Source: Arcicella rosea
Lineage (GTDB): Bacteria > Bacteroidota > Bacteroidia > Cytophagales > Spirosomataceae
NCBI RefSeq assembly: GCF_014204325.1
Contig: NZ_JACHKT010000018.1
Location: 48,078-112,077 of the forward strand
Direction: 5' to 3'
Length of the DNA stretch: 64,000 nt
Shown piece by piece: positions 1 to 8,091 of the stretch. A model generated the notes under the pieces. That model was not told the DNA's origin, made no database searches, and was given only the letters and a program-made list of their open reading frames with translations. A program made the translations under genes and the position numbers. Every line of letters starts with the position of its first letter. Positions within the stretch are counted from its first letter, which is position 1.

Positions 1-1
1 A

Positions 2-928
2 TTAGATACACACTTTTATGGTTTTATGAAATTGGGTGCAAAATTCAATTACAGCCAAGAAGAAGGTGGAATTTACGAAGTAGATGCTTCTCATTTGAAA
101 GGAGCTTACATGCTTTTAGACGAAGCTTCTGTTACAGGTACAGCCAATATCGTAATGGCAGCAGTTTTGGCAGAAGGAACAACGACGATTTACAACGCAG
201 CTTGCGAGCCATACTTGCAACAACTTTGTAAAATGTTGAATAGAATGGGTGCTAAAATCACTGGAGTTGGTTCAAATTTATTGACGATTGAAGGCGTTGA
301 ATCTTTGAACGGAACAGAGCATACCATGCTTCCTGATATGATTGAAATTGGTTCGTTTATCGGTATGGCAGCAATGACTCAATCTGAAATCACGATTAAA
401 AATTGTTCAATTCCTGATTTAGGCATTATTCCTTTAGTATTCCAAAAGTTAGGAATTAAATTAGAAATCAGAGGCGACGATATTTATGTTCCTTCACAAG
501 AACATTACGAATTAGAAACTTTTATTGATGGTTCGATGCTAACAGTTTCAGATCATCCTTGGCCCGGTTTCACGCCAGATTTACTAAGTATCGTTTTAGT
601 GACGGCAATTCAGGCAAAAGGAACGGTATTGATTCATCAAAAAATGTTTGAAAGCCGTTTGTTCTTTGTAGATAAATTGATTGAAATGGGTGCTCAGATT
701 ATCCTTTGCGACCCGCACAGAGCAACAGTAGTTGGTTTAAATCGTCAACAACAATTAAGAGGTATCAGAATGACTTCACCAGATATTCGTGCTGGGGTTT
801 CATTATTAATCGCTGCAATGTCTGCAAAAGGTACTTCAATCATCGAAAACATCGAGCAAATTGATAGAGGTTATCAAAACATTGATACTCGTTTGAATGC
901 CATCGGTGCTGAGATTGTAAGACTTTAA
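2..928 (+). CDS. murA: UDP-N-acetylglucosamine 1-carboxyvinyltransferase (MurA), 5' end outside window
   Basis: Transfers enolpyruvate from phosphoenolpyruvate to UDP-GlcNAc, the first committed step of peptidoglycan synthesis in the cytoplasm. The frame is open to the left edge, reading LDTHFYGFMKLGAKF, so the ATG at 26 is internal. In MurA this stretch follows directly after the catalytic Cys loop, so about 120 N-terminal residues including that Cys lie outside the window. The visible 308 residues cover the rest of the two-domain inside-out barrel, with a typical end (RGYQNIDTRLNAIGAEIVRL). A weak hairpin with a short T run follows at 997-1018. Family assignment is firm; the active-site state cannot be judged. 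Confidence 0.95.
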   Translation, partial: LDTHFYGFMKLGAKFNYSQEEGGIYEVDASHLKGAYMLLDEASVTGTANIVMAAVLAEGTTTIYNAACEPYLQQLCKMLNRMGAKITGVGSNLLTIEGVESLNGTEHTMLPDMIEIGSFIGMAAMTQSEITIKNCSIPDLGIIPLVFQKLGIKLEIRGDDIYVPSQEHYELETFIDGSMLTVSDHPWPGFTPDLLSIVLVTAIQAKGTVLIHQKMFESRLFFVDKLIEMGAQIILCDPHRATVVGLNRQQQLRGIRMTSPDIRAGVSLLIAAMSAKGTSIIENIEQIDRGYQNIDTRLNAIGAEIVRL

Positions 929-996
929 TAGTTGTGAATGAGTGATTTAGTGAGTTAGTGATTACTTGTACTGTCATTCATCTGCCAACGACTGAC

Positions 997-1018
997 AGCT
1001 TTTAGCTTAAAGCTTTTT
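997..1018 (+). terminator. Weak intrinsic terminator after murA
   Basis: AGCTTT (997-1002) pairs with AAAGCT (1009-1014) around a 6-base loop, followed by TTTT. The stem is short, so this is a modest call. The rest of 929-1153 is low-complexity GTGAGT/ATTCAT spacer. Confidence 0.4.
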
Positions 1019-1153
1019 AAAACATTTTCGGTTCGGTAAAGTTGATTGTATTAAGCATACGTAAAATATGGAGTGACAAAATTAAAATTAATATATTGAT
1101 AATCAATTATTTAATTTTAAAACCCACCACTCTTAATTCATAATTCTTACTAC

Positions 1154-1945
1154 ATGATACAAAATGTATTTAATTTCGACTTTACTGAACCGATTGTTTT
1201 TTTCTGGCTTACCCTTTCGATTTTTGCCATTGTTGTCTTTCGCTACTTTCTGTTAGCAAGTATTTTTCACCTTTATTTTTATGTGTGGAAATCAAAAGAA
1301 TGGGAAAAACGCAAACTGAATAAAAAAAAATATCCCCCAAAACAATTTAGAGAAGAAATGTTTTGGTCGATGCTAACAGCTTTGATTTTCTCCGTGATTG
1401 GCTCTTTGGCAGCGATACTTTGGCAGAAAGGACTCACTCATATCTATCTTGATGTCAACGAATTTCCGATTTGGTGGATTCCTGTCAGTATTATTGTTTC
1501 AATGTTTATTCACGAAACGTACTATTATTGGCTTCACCGTTGGATGCACCAACCCAAGATTTACAAAATTGTACATCATGTTCACCACGAAAGTAAAATC
1601 ACTTCTGCTTGGACAGCCTTTTCTTTTCATCCTATCGAAGGAGTATTAGAAGCTCTGATTATGCCCGCTATTGTTATCGTCCTTCCGATGCACATTTATG
1701 CGATTGTGATTCACCTGACGATTATGACCATTACGGCAGCCATCAATCATTTAGACATAGAAATTTATCCGAAAAATATATTTGGAAATCTTGTTGGGAA
1801 ATACATGATTGGAGCGACACATCACAGCCATCATCACAAGTATTATCGCTACAATTACGGATTATACTTCACTTTTTGGGATAAATTAGGCAAAACCGAA
1901 AGCCCTAATTTCACTAAGGAATTTGAAGAAAGAGAAGAAATGTAA
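1154..1945 (+). CDS. Sterol desaturase / fatty acid hydroxylase family membrane protein
   Basis: A di-iron, membrane-embedded oxygenase of the fatty acid hydroxylase superfamily, 263 residues. The histidine clusters that bind the metal pair are all visible: H120, H128 and H132 (HETYYYWLHRWMH), H141/H142 and H144/H145 (HHVHHE), H159, H199, and H223 to H228 (HHSHHH). Four to five hydrophobic segments lie at about 12-45, 72-92, 108-120 and 165-200. The substrate cannot be told from sequence; bacterial members act on fatty acids, lipids or carotenoids. It is a single gene: 225 bases of spacer lie before it and a 20-bp perfect hairpin after it. Family is confident, reaction is not. Confidence 0.88.
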   Translation: MIQNVFNFDFTEPIVFFWLTLSIFAIVVFRYFLLASIFHLYFYVWKSKEWEKRKLNKKKYPPKQFREEMFWSMLTALIFSVIGSLAAILWQKGLTHIYLDVNEFPIWWIPVSIIVSMFIHETYYYWLHRWMHQPKIYKIVHHVHHESKITSAWTAFSFHPIEGVLEALIMPAIVIVLPMHIYAIVIHLTIMTITAAINHLDIEIYPKNIFGNLVGKYMIGATHHSHHHKYYRYNYGLYFTFWDKLGKTESPNFTKEFEEREEM

Positions 1946-1953
1946 ACAAAAAC

Positions 1954-2004
1954 AGTGAAGGGTTAAATTTGAGCAGATAATTATCTCAAATTTAACCCTT
2001 CACT
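1954..2004. terminator. Long perfect hairpin between convergent genes
   Basis: Arms of 20 bases at 1954-1973 and 1985-2004 are exact complements around an 11-base loop. There is no strong T run on either side. The hairpin sits 9 bases after the desaturase stop and ahead of the convergent LolA-like gene, so it probably ends or protects both transcripts. Confidence 0.65.
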
Positions 2005-2074
2005 ATTTGCTAGAGAAACAAAATGAAGAACTCAGTCTTTTATCTTGTTTCTTATGTCTTTTTTCTCTACAAAC

Positions 2075-2710
2075 CTATCTCAAATCATTAACCTCAACGC
2101 CTGGAAATTTACTTTTATCAAATACAAAGTATTTATCATCAACGGGAACATTCGGTACAAAATTGCTTACTTTAAAAGTTTGACGCTTGCCACTTTTATC
2201 AGTGATAGTCCAACTTTTTACAGATTTGTCTTTTTTATTCAATTTAATTTTAACTTTTGAAACCTGTGTTCCTTTTTTCTCAGGTGAAAGTTCAATTACT
2301 TCATAAGTTTCAGCACCTTCTTTTACTTCTTGGATAAACACATAACGAAATCCTTTTTTATCAAATGAATAAATTTTAGAAGGATTCAAATCATTATCAG
2401 ATGGTTCATAATCAGAAATGTTTACTTCATTTGTTTCTTTAATATAAGTAGAAACTTCTTTTCCATTATTATAAATCTCCTGACCACTCGTTTTTAAACG
2501 ATATTTCTGACCTTTTACCGTAATATTTCCTTGTAATACTTGTGTTGAGCCATCAGCACCGTATGCAAATGAAGCACTAAATGCTTTCATTGATTTGTAC
2601 TTTTTCTGCATTGCATCGATAATCACTCCAGCCTTTGAATCCTGAGCTTTTACCCCTATTACATTAATTATTAGGCAAATGGCAAGTAAAAAAATGTTTT
2701 TGTTCATCAT
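2075..2710 (-). CDS. LolA-like outer membrane lipoprotein carrier protein
   Basis: Periplasmic protein of the LolA/LolB-like fold that shuttles lipoproteins from the inner to the outer membrane. I start it at the ATG at 2710 (MMNKNIFLLAIC), which gives 211 residues and a clean signal peptide ending near VKA/QDSK; the longer frame to 2770 would bury the signal peptide behind 20 charged residues. The mature part has the usual features: an N-terminal helix (IIDAMQKKYKSMKAFSASF), successive beta strands with 'GQKYRLKTSGQEIYNNGKEVSTYI', and a C-terminal 'VPVDDKYFVFDKSKFPGVEVNDLR'. The gene stands alone, divergent from yfhO. LolA-like is well supported; a strict LolA role is inference. Confidence 0.82.
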   Translation of the reverse strand: MMNKNIFLLAICLIINVIGVKAQDSKAGVIIDAMQKKYKSMKAFSASFAYGADGSTQVLQGNITVKGQKYRLKTSGQEIYNNGKEVSTYIKETNEVNISDYEPSDNDLNPSKIYSFDKKGFRYVFIQEVKEGAETYEVIELSPEKKGTQVSKVKIKLNKKDKSVKSWTITDKSGKRQTFKVSNFVPNVPVDDKYFVFDKSKFPGVEVNDLR

Positions 2711-2815
2711 TTTGTAATATATTTTATTTTGCTTTCGTTTGGACAAAACAAGTAAAGTATGGTTTAACACAATCGTTATAAAAACACAAAGGTGCTTAAA
2801 AAGTTCATAATTTCC

Positions 2816-2893
2816 ATCAATCCAAGGATTGATTTAATGATTTAACAACCTTATTTTTTAATACTATCGAATTTAAAGCGGTTACGTCGCTTT
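2816..2893. promoter_or_regulatory. Two dyads in the lolA-like/yfhO divergent spacer
   Basis: ATCAATCC/GGATTGAT with a 2-base loop occupies 2816-2833. AAAGCG-N7-CGCTTT occupies 2875-2893. The second dyad is centred about 36 bases upstream of the -7 box at 2920, a place where an operator or activator site would sit. No known regulator motif is recognised. Confidence 0.3.
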
Positions 2894-2919
2894 CATGCAA
2901 AATTTCAAATTAGAAACTT

Positions 2920-2927
2920 TATCTTTG
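2920..2927 (+). promoter_or_regulatory. -7 element upstream of yfhO
   Basis: TATCTTTG is an exact match to the Bacteroidota TAnnTTTG box, 38 bases before the yfhO ATG. No TTG -33 box lies at the right distance, and the motif is short enough to occur by chance. Confidence 0.4.
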
Positions 2928-2965
2928 CATATAAGGTAATCTAAGTCCAAATCTTAAGAAAAAAT

Positions 2966-5410
2966 ATGCAGTTTTCATTCAAGAAATTCCTCCCACATTT
3001 GTACGCAGTAATTGCTTTAGTTGTGCTTGCAGGAATTTACGCCTCTCCAGCCATACAAGGCAAAAAATTAAAGCAACACGACATTACGATGTCTTTGGCT
3101 TCTTCTCATGAATCTACCGAATTTACAAAAGCAACAGGCATTGTGCCTTGGTGGACAAACTCTATGTTTGGCGGTATGCCTGCTTATATGATTCACGGTG
3201 CTTATCCAAATAGTATTGGTTCTACCGTTGGCGGTGAAATCATGGGATTTTTACCCTCACCAATCAACGTTATTTTCTTAGAAATGCTCGGAATGTACAT
3301 CCTCTTAATTGTACTGGGAGCAAATATTTGGCAATCAATCATTGGTGCTATTGGTTATGCTTTCTGTACACTCAATATGGTGATATTGCCAGCAGGACAT
3401 ACTTCTAAAGCTATTGCATTGGCTTATGCACCGATGGTTGCGGCTGGTGCTGTTTTGTGTTTTAGAGGAAAATATTTACTTGGTGGTGCATTAACGGCTC
3501 TTTTTATGAGCTTAGAAATCTATGCCAACCACGTACAAATTACTTATTACTTTGGCTTAATGCTTTTTGGTTATGTAATTGTAGAAATTATTAACCATGT
3601 AAAATCTGGTAAAATCAAATCTTTGTTTTTTGCACTGTTGGCATTAGGCTTGGGTTCATTCGTTGGTGTTGCTAATCACACCATGAGACTTTGGAATAAC
3701 TACGAATACTCTAAAGAAACCATTCGTGGTAAATCTGAATTAACGACTAATACGCAATCAAAAGGTGGTTTAGACCGTGATTATGCTTTCAGTTACAGCT
3801 ACGGAATCGGTGAAACAGGTACTCTATTGATTCCAAATTTTTATGGAGGAACAATGGGTGGAAGTTTAGGTGGTAAAAAATCTGAAACTTTGAAAGCAAT
3901 GGTCAATGCAGGTATTCCTGAAGAAAATGCTTTACCATATACTGAAAGAGGGCCAGCTTATTGGGGCGACCAGCCTGCTGTTGGTGGACCAGTTTATGCA
4001 GGTGCTATCATTTGTTTCCTATTTGCTTTAGGAGCATTTTTAGTGAGAGGTTCGCTAAAATGGTGGTTAGTTGGTACAGCAGTATTTTTTACGATGCTAG
4101 CTTGGGGTAAAAATTTCCCTCTTTTAAACTATCCAATGTTCGATTACTTCCCGATGTTTGATAAATTCAGAGCAATCACGATGATACTTTCGCTTACTCA
4201 ATTAGCGATGGTAATATTAGGCGTATTGGCTTTGAAACAAATTAGCGATAATAAACCAACATTTGAAGAACTTAAAAAACCTTTAATATACAGTTTGGCA
4301 TTCACCGCTGGCTTATGTGTTATTTTTGCACTTGTTCCAAGTTTGTTTTTCAGTTTCAAATCTGTAAACGATGAAGCGATGCAAATTACAGGTGATAAAG
4401 GTGTGGATGCTCAGATTTTAAGAGCAATTGTCCTCGACCGTGAATCGTTGATGCGTTCAGATGCTTTTCGTTCTTTAGCATTTATTTTATTAGCGGCTGG
4501 ATTACTTTGGGCTTGGGTTACTGGCAAAATTAAAGAATCATTATTCTATCCAGTTTTGATATTACTTATCCTGATTGACTTATTCGGAGCTGATAAACGC
4601 TATTTCAACAATGATAATTTCGTTTCAAAATCAGAATACGAAGAATTATTTACACCAACAGCTGCCGATGAGCAAATTTTGAAAGATAAGAGTATTTATA
4701 GAGTATTCGATGCTGCTGCCGCAGGTGGCTTTAGTAGCGATGCTACTGCTTCTTATTATCATCAGTCAATTGGTGGTTATCACGGAGCGAAATTGCGTCG
4801 TTACTCAGAGATTATTGAAAACCAAATTGCTAAAAACAATATGCAGGTTTTGAATATGTTGAATACGAAGTACTTTATCATTCCAAATCAACAAACAGGT
4901 CAGCCAGTTGCACAACAAAATCCAGATGCTTGTGGAAATGCTTGGTTTGTCAATTCATTTAAAATTGTGGCGAATGCCGACGAAGAAATGAAATCTTTAG
5001 ACAAGTTTGAGCCTAAAGAAATCGCATTTATCGACAAACGTTTTGCAGACCAAGTAGCTAATTTGAAAATTCAACCTGATAGTGTTTCAAATAAAATTGT
5101 ATTGACTTCTTATAAGCCAAACGATTTGACTTACCAATCTGACACTAAAACGGAACAATTAGCAATTTTCTCTGAAATATTTTATCGTGGAAACCAAGAT
5201 TGGAAAGCTTATATCGATGGACAATACAAACCACATTTAAGAGCTAACTATATCTTGAGAGCAATGGTAATTCCAGCAGGGAAACATAAAATTGAATTCA
5301 AATTTGAACCAGAATCAGTCAGTAAAGGAAATAAAGTTGACCTTATTATGTCTGTAATTTTGGTTGGCGTATTAGGATTAGCCATCTTTTTTGAAGTAAA
5401 GAAAAAATAG
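2966..5410 (+). CDS. YfhO family membrane protein
   Basis: 814-residue polytopic membrane protein of the YfhO family, large GT-C-like proteins linked in Firmicutes to glycosylation of teichoic acids; the Bacteroidota function is not established. Visible: a first helix at about 11-29, the early loop with 'GGMPAYMIHGAYPN' (residues 72-85), roughly ten further helices to about residue 540, then a large extracytoplasmic C-terminal domain (about 550-780) and a final helix (790-809). The AGYL-poor soluble domain ends with 'YFIIPN' and 'RANYILRAMVIPAGKH', typical of YfhO ends. It may be cotranscribed with the next gene 56 bases downstream. Confidence 0.85.
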   Translation: MQFSFKKFLPHLYAVIALVVLAGIYASPAIQGKKLKQHDITMSLASSHESTEFTKATGIVPWWTNSMFGGMPAYMIHGAYPNSIGSTVGGEIMGFLPSPINVIFLEMLGMYILLIVLGANIWQSIIGAIGYAFCTLNMVILPAGHTSKAIALAYAPMVAAGAVLCFRGKYLLGGALTALFMSLEIYANHVQITYYFGLMLFGYVIVEIINHVKSGKIKSLFFALLALGLGSFVGVANHTMRLWNNYEYSKETIRGKSELTTNTQSKGGLDRDYAFSYSYGIGETGTLLIPNFYGGTMGGSLGGKKSETLKAMVNAGIPEENALPYTERGPAYWGDQPAVGGPVYAGAIICFLFALGAFLVRGSLKWWLVGTAVFFTMLAWGKNFPLLNYPMFDYFPMFDKFRAITMILSLTQLAMVILGVLALKQISDNKPTFEELKKPLIYSLAFTAGLCVIFALVPSLFFSFKSVNDEAMQITGDKGVDAQILRAIVLDRESLMRSDAFRSLAFILLAAGLLWAWVTGKIKESLFYPVLILLILIDLFGADKRYFNNDNFVSKSEYEELFTPTAADEQILKDKSIYRVFDAAAAGGFSSDATASYYHQSIGGYHGAKLRRYSEIIENQIAKNNMQVLNMLNTKYFIIPNQQTGQPVAQQNPDACGNAWFVNSFKIVANADEEMKSLDKFEPKEIAFIDKRFADQVANLKIQPDSVSNKIVLTSYKPNDLTYQSDTKTEQLAIFSEIFYRGNQDWKAYIDGQYKPHLRANYILRAMVIPAGKHKIEFKFEPESVSKGNKVDLIMSVILVGVLGLAIFFEVKKK

Positions 5411-5466
5411 CTTTTGGATTTCAGTCATCGGAATTCAGATTTTAGATACACATTAACTATCACATT

Positions 5467-6270
5467 TTGAATTTAGAAAATTTAACCTCAGAAGTAAGCA
5501 AACTAGCTCGTCAGACGGGAGAGTTTGTTAGAAAAGCAGCCTCAGAGTTCAGCAAAGACAGTATTGAATATAAAGGCTTGAATGATTTAGTTTCGTATGT
5601 TGATAAACAAACTGAGGAACTTTTAGTAGCTGGACTTTCTAAAATACTTCCAGAAGCTGGAATAATTGCGGAAGAAGGCACATCGGAACAAGCTGAAAAT
5701 CATAATCTAGCTTGGATTATCGACCCAGTTGATGGTACAACAAATTATATTCATGGAGTACCCGTTTTTGCGATTTCAATTGCTTTAATCAAAGAAAGTA
5801 AAATTGTATTGGGCGTAGTATATGAAATTAATCGTGATGAGTGTTTCTCTGCTTGGCTTGGTGGTGGTGCTTATTTGAACGAAAAACCAATTCAAGTATC
5901 GTCGGCTAAAACATTAGGAGAAAGCTTAATTGCTACAGGCTTTCCTTATTATGATTTTGAATTGATGGAAAACTACATCGGTATTTTGAAAGAATTGATG
6001 CAAAAATCTCATGGTTTACGTCGTTTTGGTGCAGCAGCCGTAGATTTAGCTTATACCGCTTGCGGACGATTTGATGGATTTTTTGAATACAATTTAAAAC
6101 CTTGGGATGTAGCAGCTGGTACTTTAATTGTGCAAGAAGCAGGAGGATTTGTAAAAGACTTCAAAGGTGGTGATGATTTCGTATTCGGACGTGAACTAAT
6201 TGCGGGTTGTGCAATGTTTCCTGAATTAGAGGAAGTGATTGTTCGTAATTGGAATATCACAAAGTCTTAA
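5467..6270 (+). CDS. Inositol monophosphatase family protein (SuhB-like)
   Basis: Mg-dependent phosphatase of the inositol monophosphatase / FBPase superfamily, 267 residues. The metal site is complete: E69/E70 (AEEG), D86-x2-D89 in the DPVDGTTNY motif, and W213-D214 in the WDVAAG motif. It begins with TTG; no ATG lies near, and MNLENLTSEVSKLARQ aligns with usual family starts. Natural substrate is uncertain (inositol-1-phosphate, 3'-phosphoadenosine phosphate or a sugar phosphate). It follows yfhO closely and leads into a small Cys-rich peptide gene 18 bases on. Confidence 0.92.
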   Translation: MNLENLTSEVSKLARQTGEFVRKAASEFSKDSIEYKGLNDLVSYVDKQTEELLVAGLSKILPEAGIIAEEGTSEQAENHNLAWIIDPVDGTTNYIHGVPVFAISIALIKESKIVLGVVYEINRDECFSAWLGGGAYLNEKPIQVSSAKTLGESLIATGFPYYDFELMENYIGILKELMQKSHGLRRFGAAAVDLAYTACGRFDGFFEYNLKPWDVAAGTLIVQEAGGFVKDFKGGDDFVFGRELIAGCAMFPELEEVIVRNWNITKS

Positions 6271-6288
6271 ATTAACATAAAGACTATC

Positions 6289-6459
6289 ATGGAAAATATC
6301 ATCATTGCTATTATATTTTTATCTGCTTTAGCTTATCTGGGCAACATCGTCTTAAAAAACTTTAGCTTAAAAAATAAAGCAGGTTGTTCAAAAGGCTGTG
6401 GCTCATGTGGAGCAATAGATTTTGATAAAATTGCAGCTGAGATGGAGGCTAAAAACTAA
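6289..6459 (+). CDS. FeoB-associated Cys-rich membrane peptide
   Basis: A 56-residue protein with one hydrophobic helix (about residues 3-22, IIIAIIFLSALAYLG) followed by a Cys-rich cytoplasmic stretch (CSKGCGSCG, Cys at 33, 37 and 40) and an acidic-amphipathic tail. This layout matches the FeoB-associated Cys-rich membrane protein family, thought to help ferrous iron uptake or carry an iron-sulfur site. No feoA or feoB lies in the window, so it is an orphan copy here. ATG start 18 bases after the phosphatase stop, terminator directly downstream: likely last gene of that operon. Confidence 0.72.
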   Translation: MENIIIAIIFLSALAYLGNIVLKNFSLKNKAGCSKGCGSCGAIDFDKIAAEMEAKN

Positions 6460-6471
6460 TAGCATTCGCAT

Positions 6472-6508
6472 AAAAAAACCTCTAAGGATTTTCTTTAGAG
6501 GTTTTTTT
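6472..6508. terminator. Intrinsic terminator, bidirectional
   Basis: AAAAAAACCTCTAA at 6472-6485 pairs with TTAGAGGTTTTTTT at 6495-6508 (9-base loop). The flanking A and T runs make it work in both directions, ending the yfhO operon and the convergent FKBP gene. Confidence 0.85.
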
Positions 6509-6530
6509 ATGTTGTTCTTGAAGAGCTTAA

Positions 6531-6962
6531 TTATCCAATTGATACTAATTCAATATCAAAAATTAAATCTTTTCCAGCTAAAGGGTGATTCGCATCTAAA
6601 GTAATTGTAGTATCAGTTACTTCAGTTACGGTTACTGGCATTACTTGACCAGAACCATCTTGGTGCATGTTTAATTGCATACCTACTTCATAAGGAATAT
6701 CAGCAGGAATTTCTGCTTTTGGGAATACTGCTAAATAATCAGGATTCACGGGTCCATAAGCTTCATCAGCAGGGATATGAACAGTCTTTTTCTCGCCAAT
6801 AATCATTCCAGTAATGCCATCATCAAAACCTTTGATAACCATTCCTGTTCCTAATTCAAACGCTAAAGTTTCACGTCCTGCTGAACTATCAAATACAGTT
6901 CCGTCTGTTAATTTTCCTGTGTAATGGACGTTTACTTTATCGCCCGCCTTTGCTTGTGCCAT
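6531..6962 (-). CDS. FKBP-type peptidyl-prolyl cis-trans isomerase (SlyD-like)
   Basis: 143 residues. The FKBP fold is split by an insert-in-flap domain as in SlyD: '[18 protein letters not shown]' and '[19 protein letters not shown]' belong to the FKBP part, '[19 protein letters not shown]' to '[28 protein letters not shown]' to the flap and closing strand. The family isomerises X-Pro bonds and acts as a chaperone. The His/Cys-rich metal-binding tail of E. coli SlyD is absent. No signal peptide, so cytoplasmic. Single gene, terminator shared with the convergent operon. Confidence 0.93.
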   Translation of the reverse strand: MAQAKAGDKVNVHYTGKLTDGTVFDSSAGRETLAFELGTGMVIKGFDDGITGMIIGEKKTVHIPADEAYGPVNPDYLAVFPKAEIPADIPYEVGMQLNMHQDGSGQVMPVTVTEVTDTTITLDANHPLAGKDLIFDIELVSIG

Positions 6963-7156
6963 TTTATCAATTATTTTTAAAAATTTCGGTAAAGGTCGTA
7001 ATTTTTATGGAAAAACTGGACTTTGTTCAAACGAAATATTAACAATCGACTAAACTCCTACAATCAATTTAGTAAAATAAATAGCAAGATATTTACAAAA
7101 TTTTGCCTGTGATAGACATAAAAATTCACCAACTCGCTCAATTGCTAAAATCAATG

Positions 7157-7164
7157 TATCTTTG
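7157..7164 (+). promoter_or_regulatory. -7 element for the 7181 operon
   Basis: TATCTTTG matches TAnnTTTG, 16 bases before the ATG at 7181, implying a very short leader. No correctly spaced TTG -33 box. Confidence 0.4.
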
Positions 7165-7180
7165 TTAAAAGCTTAATTAA

Positions 7181-7423
7181 ATGTATTTACTCTTTGTTGA
7201 AATTGTTGGTTGGATTGGCTCTGTGCTTATTGTTGGAGCGTTTGCGTTGAATGCTTTGAACAAGATTTCATCCACTTCTATCAATTACCAATTAGCCAAT
7301 CTGTTTGGTGGTTTATGTTTTATCGTCAATACACTTGAACATAAAGCTTATCCTTCCGTTTTTGTAAACGTAGTGTGGGTAGTGATTGCCATTACTGCCA
7401 TTTTAAAAGCTAAAAAGCAATGA
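7181..7423 (+). CDS. CBU_0592-like small membrane protein
   Basis: 80 residues with three hydrophobic helices (about 4-24, 38-50 and 57-76). The pattern 'IGWxGSxLIVGAFALNALNKIS' followed by 'NLFGGLCFIVNTLEHKAYPSVFVNVVWVVIAI' fits the CBU_0592-like domain, a small integral membrane family of unknown role that sometimes sits next to or inside transporters. Its TGA overlaps the next ATG (ATGA at 7420-7423), so it is translationally coupled to the cyclase-family gene. Membership is likely; function unknown. Confidence 0.7.
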   Translation: MYLLFVEIVGWIGSVLIVGAFALNALNKISSTSINYQLANLFGGLCFIVNTLEHKAYPSVFVNVVWVVIAITAILKAKKQ

Positions 7424-8085
7424 AATTTATTGATTTAAGTCATGTTATTGAAGAAGGTGTCGTTACTTATAAAGGACTCCCCGCTCCTATTATTTGTGAT
7501 TTTTGGACACGTGAAGAATCCAAACAATGGTATGAAGAAGGTACTTCTTTTCAAATGGGAAAAATCGAAATGGTTTCTAACACAGGAACGTATTTAGATA
7601 CGCCTTTTCATCGCTATGAAGATGGAAAAGATTTATCAGAAATCCTGATTGAACAAACTGCTATGTTGGATGCCGTAAAGGTTTCTGTTCCTTTTGAACA
7701 ACATTTAAGCATTCATAAATCATTCTTTGAAGGATTAGACTTGACAGGAAAGGCAGTTTTGGTACATACTGGCTGGGATAAAAAATGGAAAACTGATGAG
7801 TATTTTACTGGCAATCCATTTTTAACAGCCGATGCGGCTGAATATTTGGTTATGCAAGGTGTAAAATTAGTAGGCATTGATTCTCATAATATTGATGATG
7901 TTGCTGGAAAATCCAGACCAGTTCATACGATTTTATTGAAAAATGAAATATTGATTGTAGAACATTTATGCAATTTGAATGAAATTCCTGTGAATACTTC
8001 ATTCAAATTCTCAGCAACTCCACCCAAAGTAAAAGGCATGGGAACTTTCCCTGTGAGAGCTTATGCGGTAATTGAAAACCTTTAA
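7420..8085 (+). CDS. Cyclase-family (kynurenine formamidase-like) protein with altered metal site
   Basis: 221 residues of the cyclase/KynB fold; relatives hydrolyse N-formylkynurenine or isatin. 'HTGWDKKW' (116-123), 'GIDSHNIDD' (152-160) and the C-terminal 'KVKGMGTFPVRAYAVI' are typical. The metal motif HxGTHxDxPxH reads N54-T-G-T-Y58-L-D60-T-P-F-H64: the two ligand histidines are Asn and Tyr, while the Asp and the last His remain. This may mean an altered metal site or a non-classical reaction. Coupled to the small membrane protein before it and followed 6 bases later by an MFS gene; the run suggests one operon for handling and moving a small molecule, which I cannot name. Confidence 0.85.
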   Translation: MKFIDLSHVIEEGVVTYKGLPAPIICDFWTREESKQWYEEGTSFQMGKIEMVSNTGTYLDTPFHRYEDGKDLSEILIEQTAMLDAVKVSVPFEQHLSIHKSFFEGLDLTGKAVLVHTGWDKKWKTDEYFTGNPFLTADAAEYLVMQGVKLVGIDSHNIDDVAGKSRPVHTILLKNEILIVEHLCNLNEIPVNTSFKFSATPPKVKGMGTFPVRAYAVIENL

Positions 8086-8091
8086 TTTTCC

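Noticed and set aside
929..1153. Small gene or RNA between murA and the desaturase
   Set aside because: Only low-complexity GTGAGT/ATTCAT spacer and a weak terminator are seen; no promoter box or stable structure.
2045..2260. Plus-strand open frame antisense to the LolA-like gene
   Set aside because: Composition is that of a shadow frame and it overlaps a well-supported gene on the other strand.
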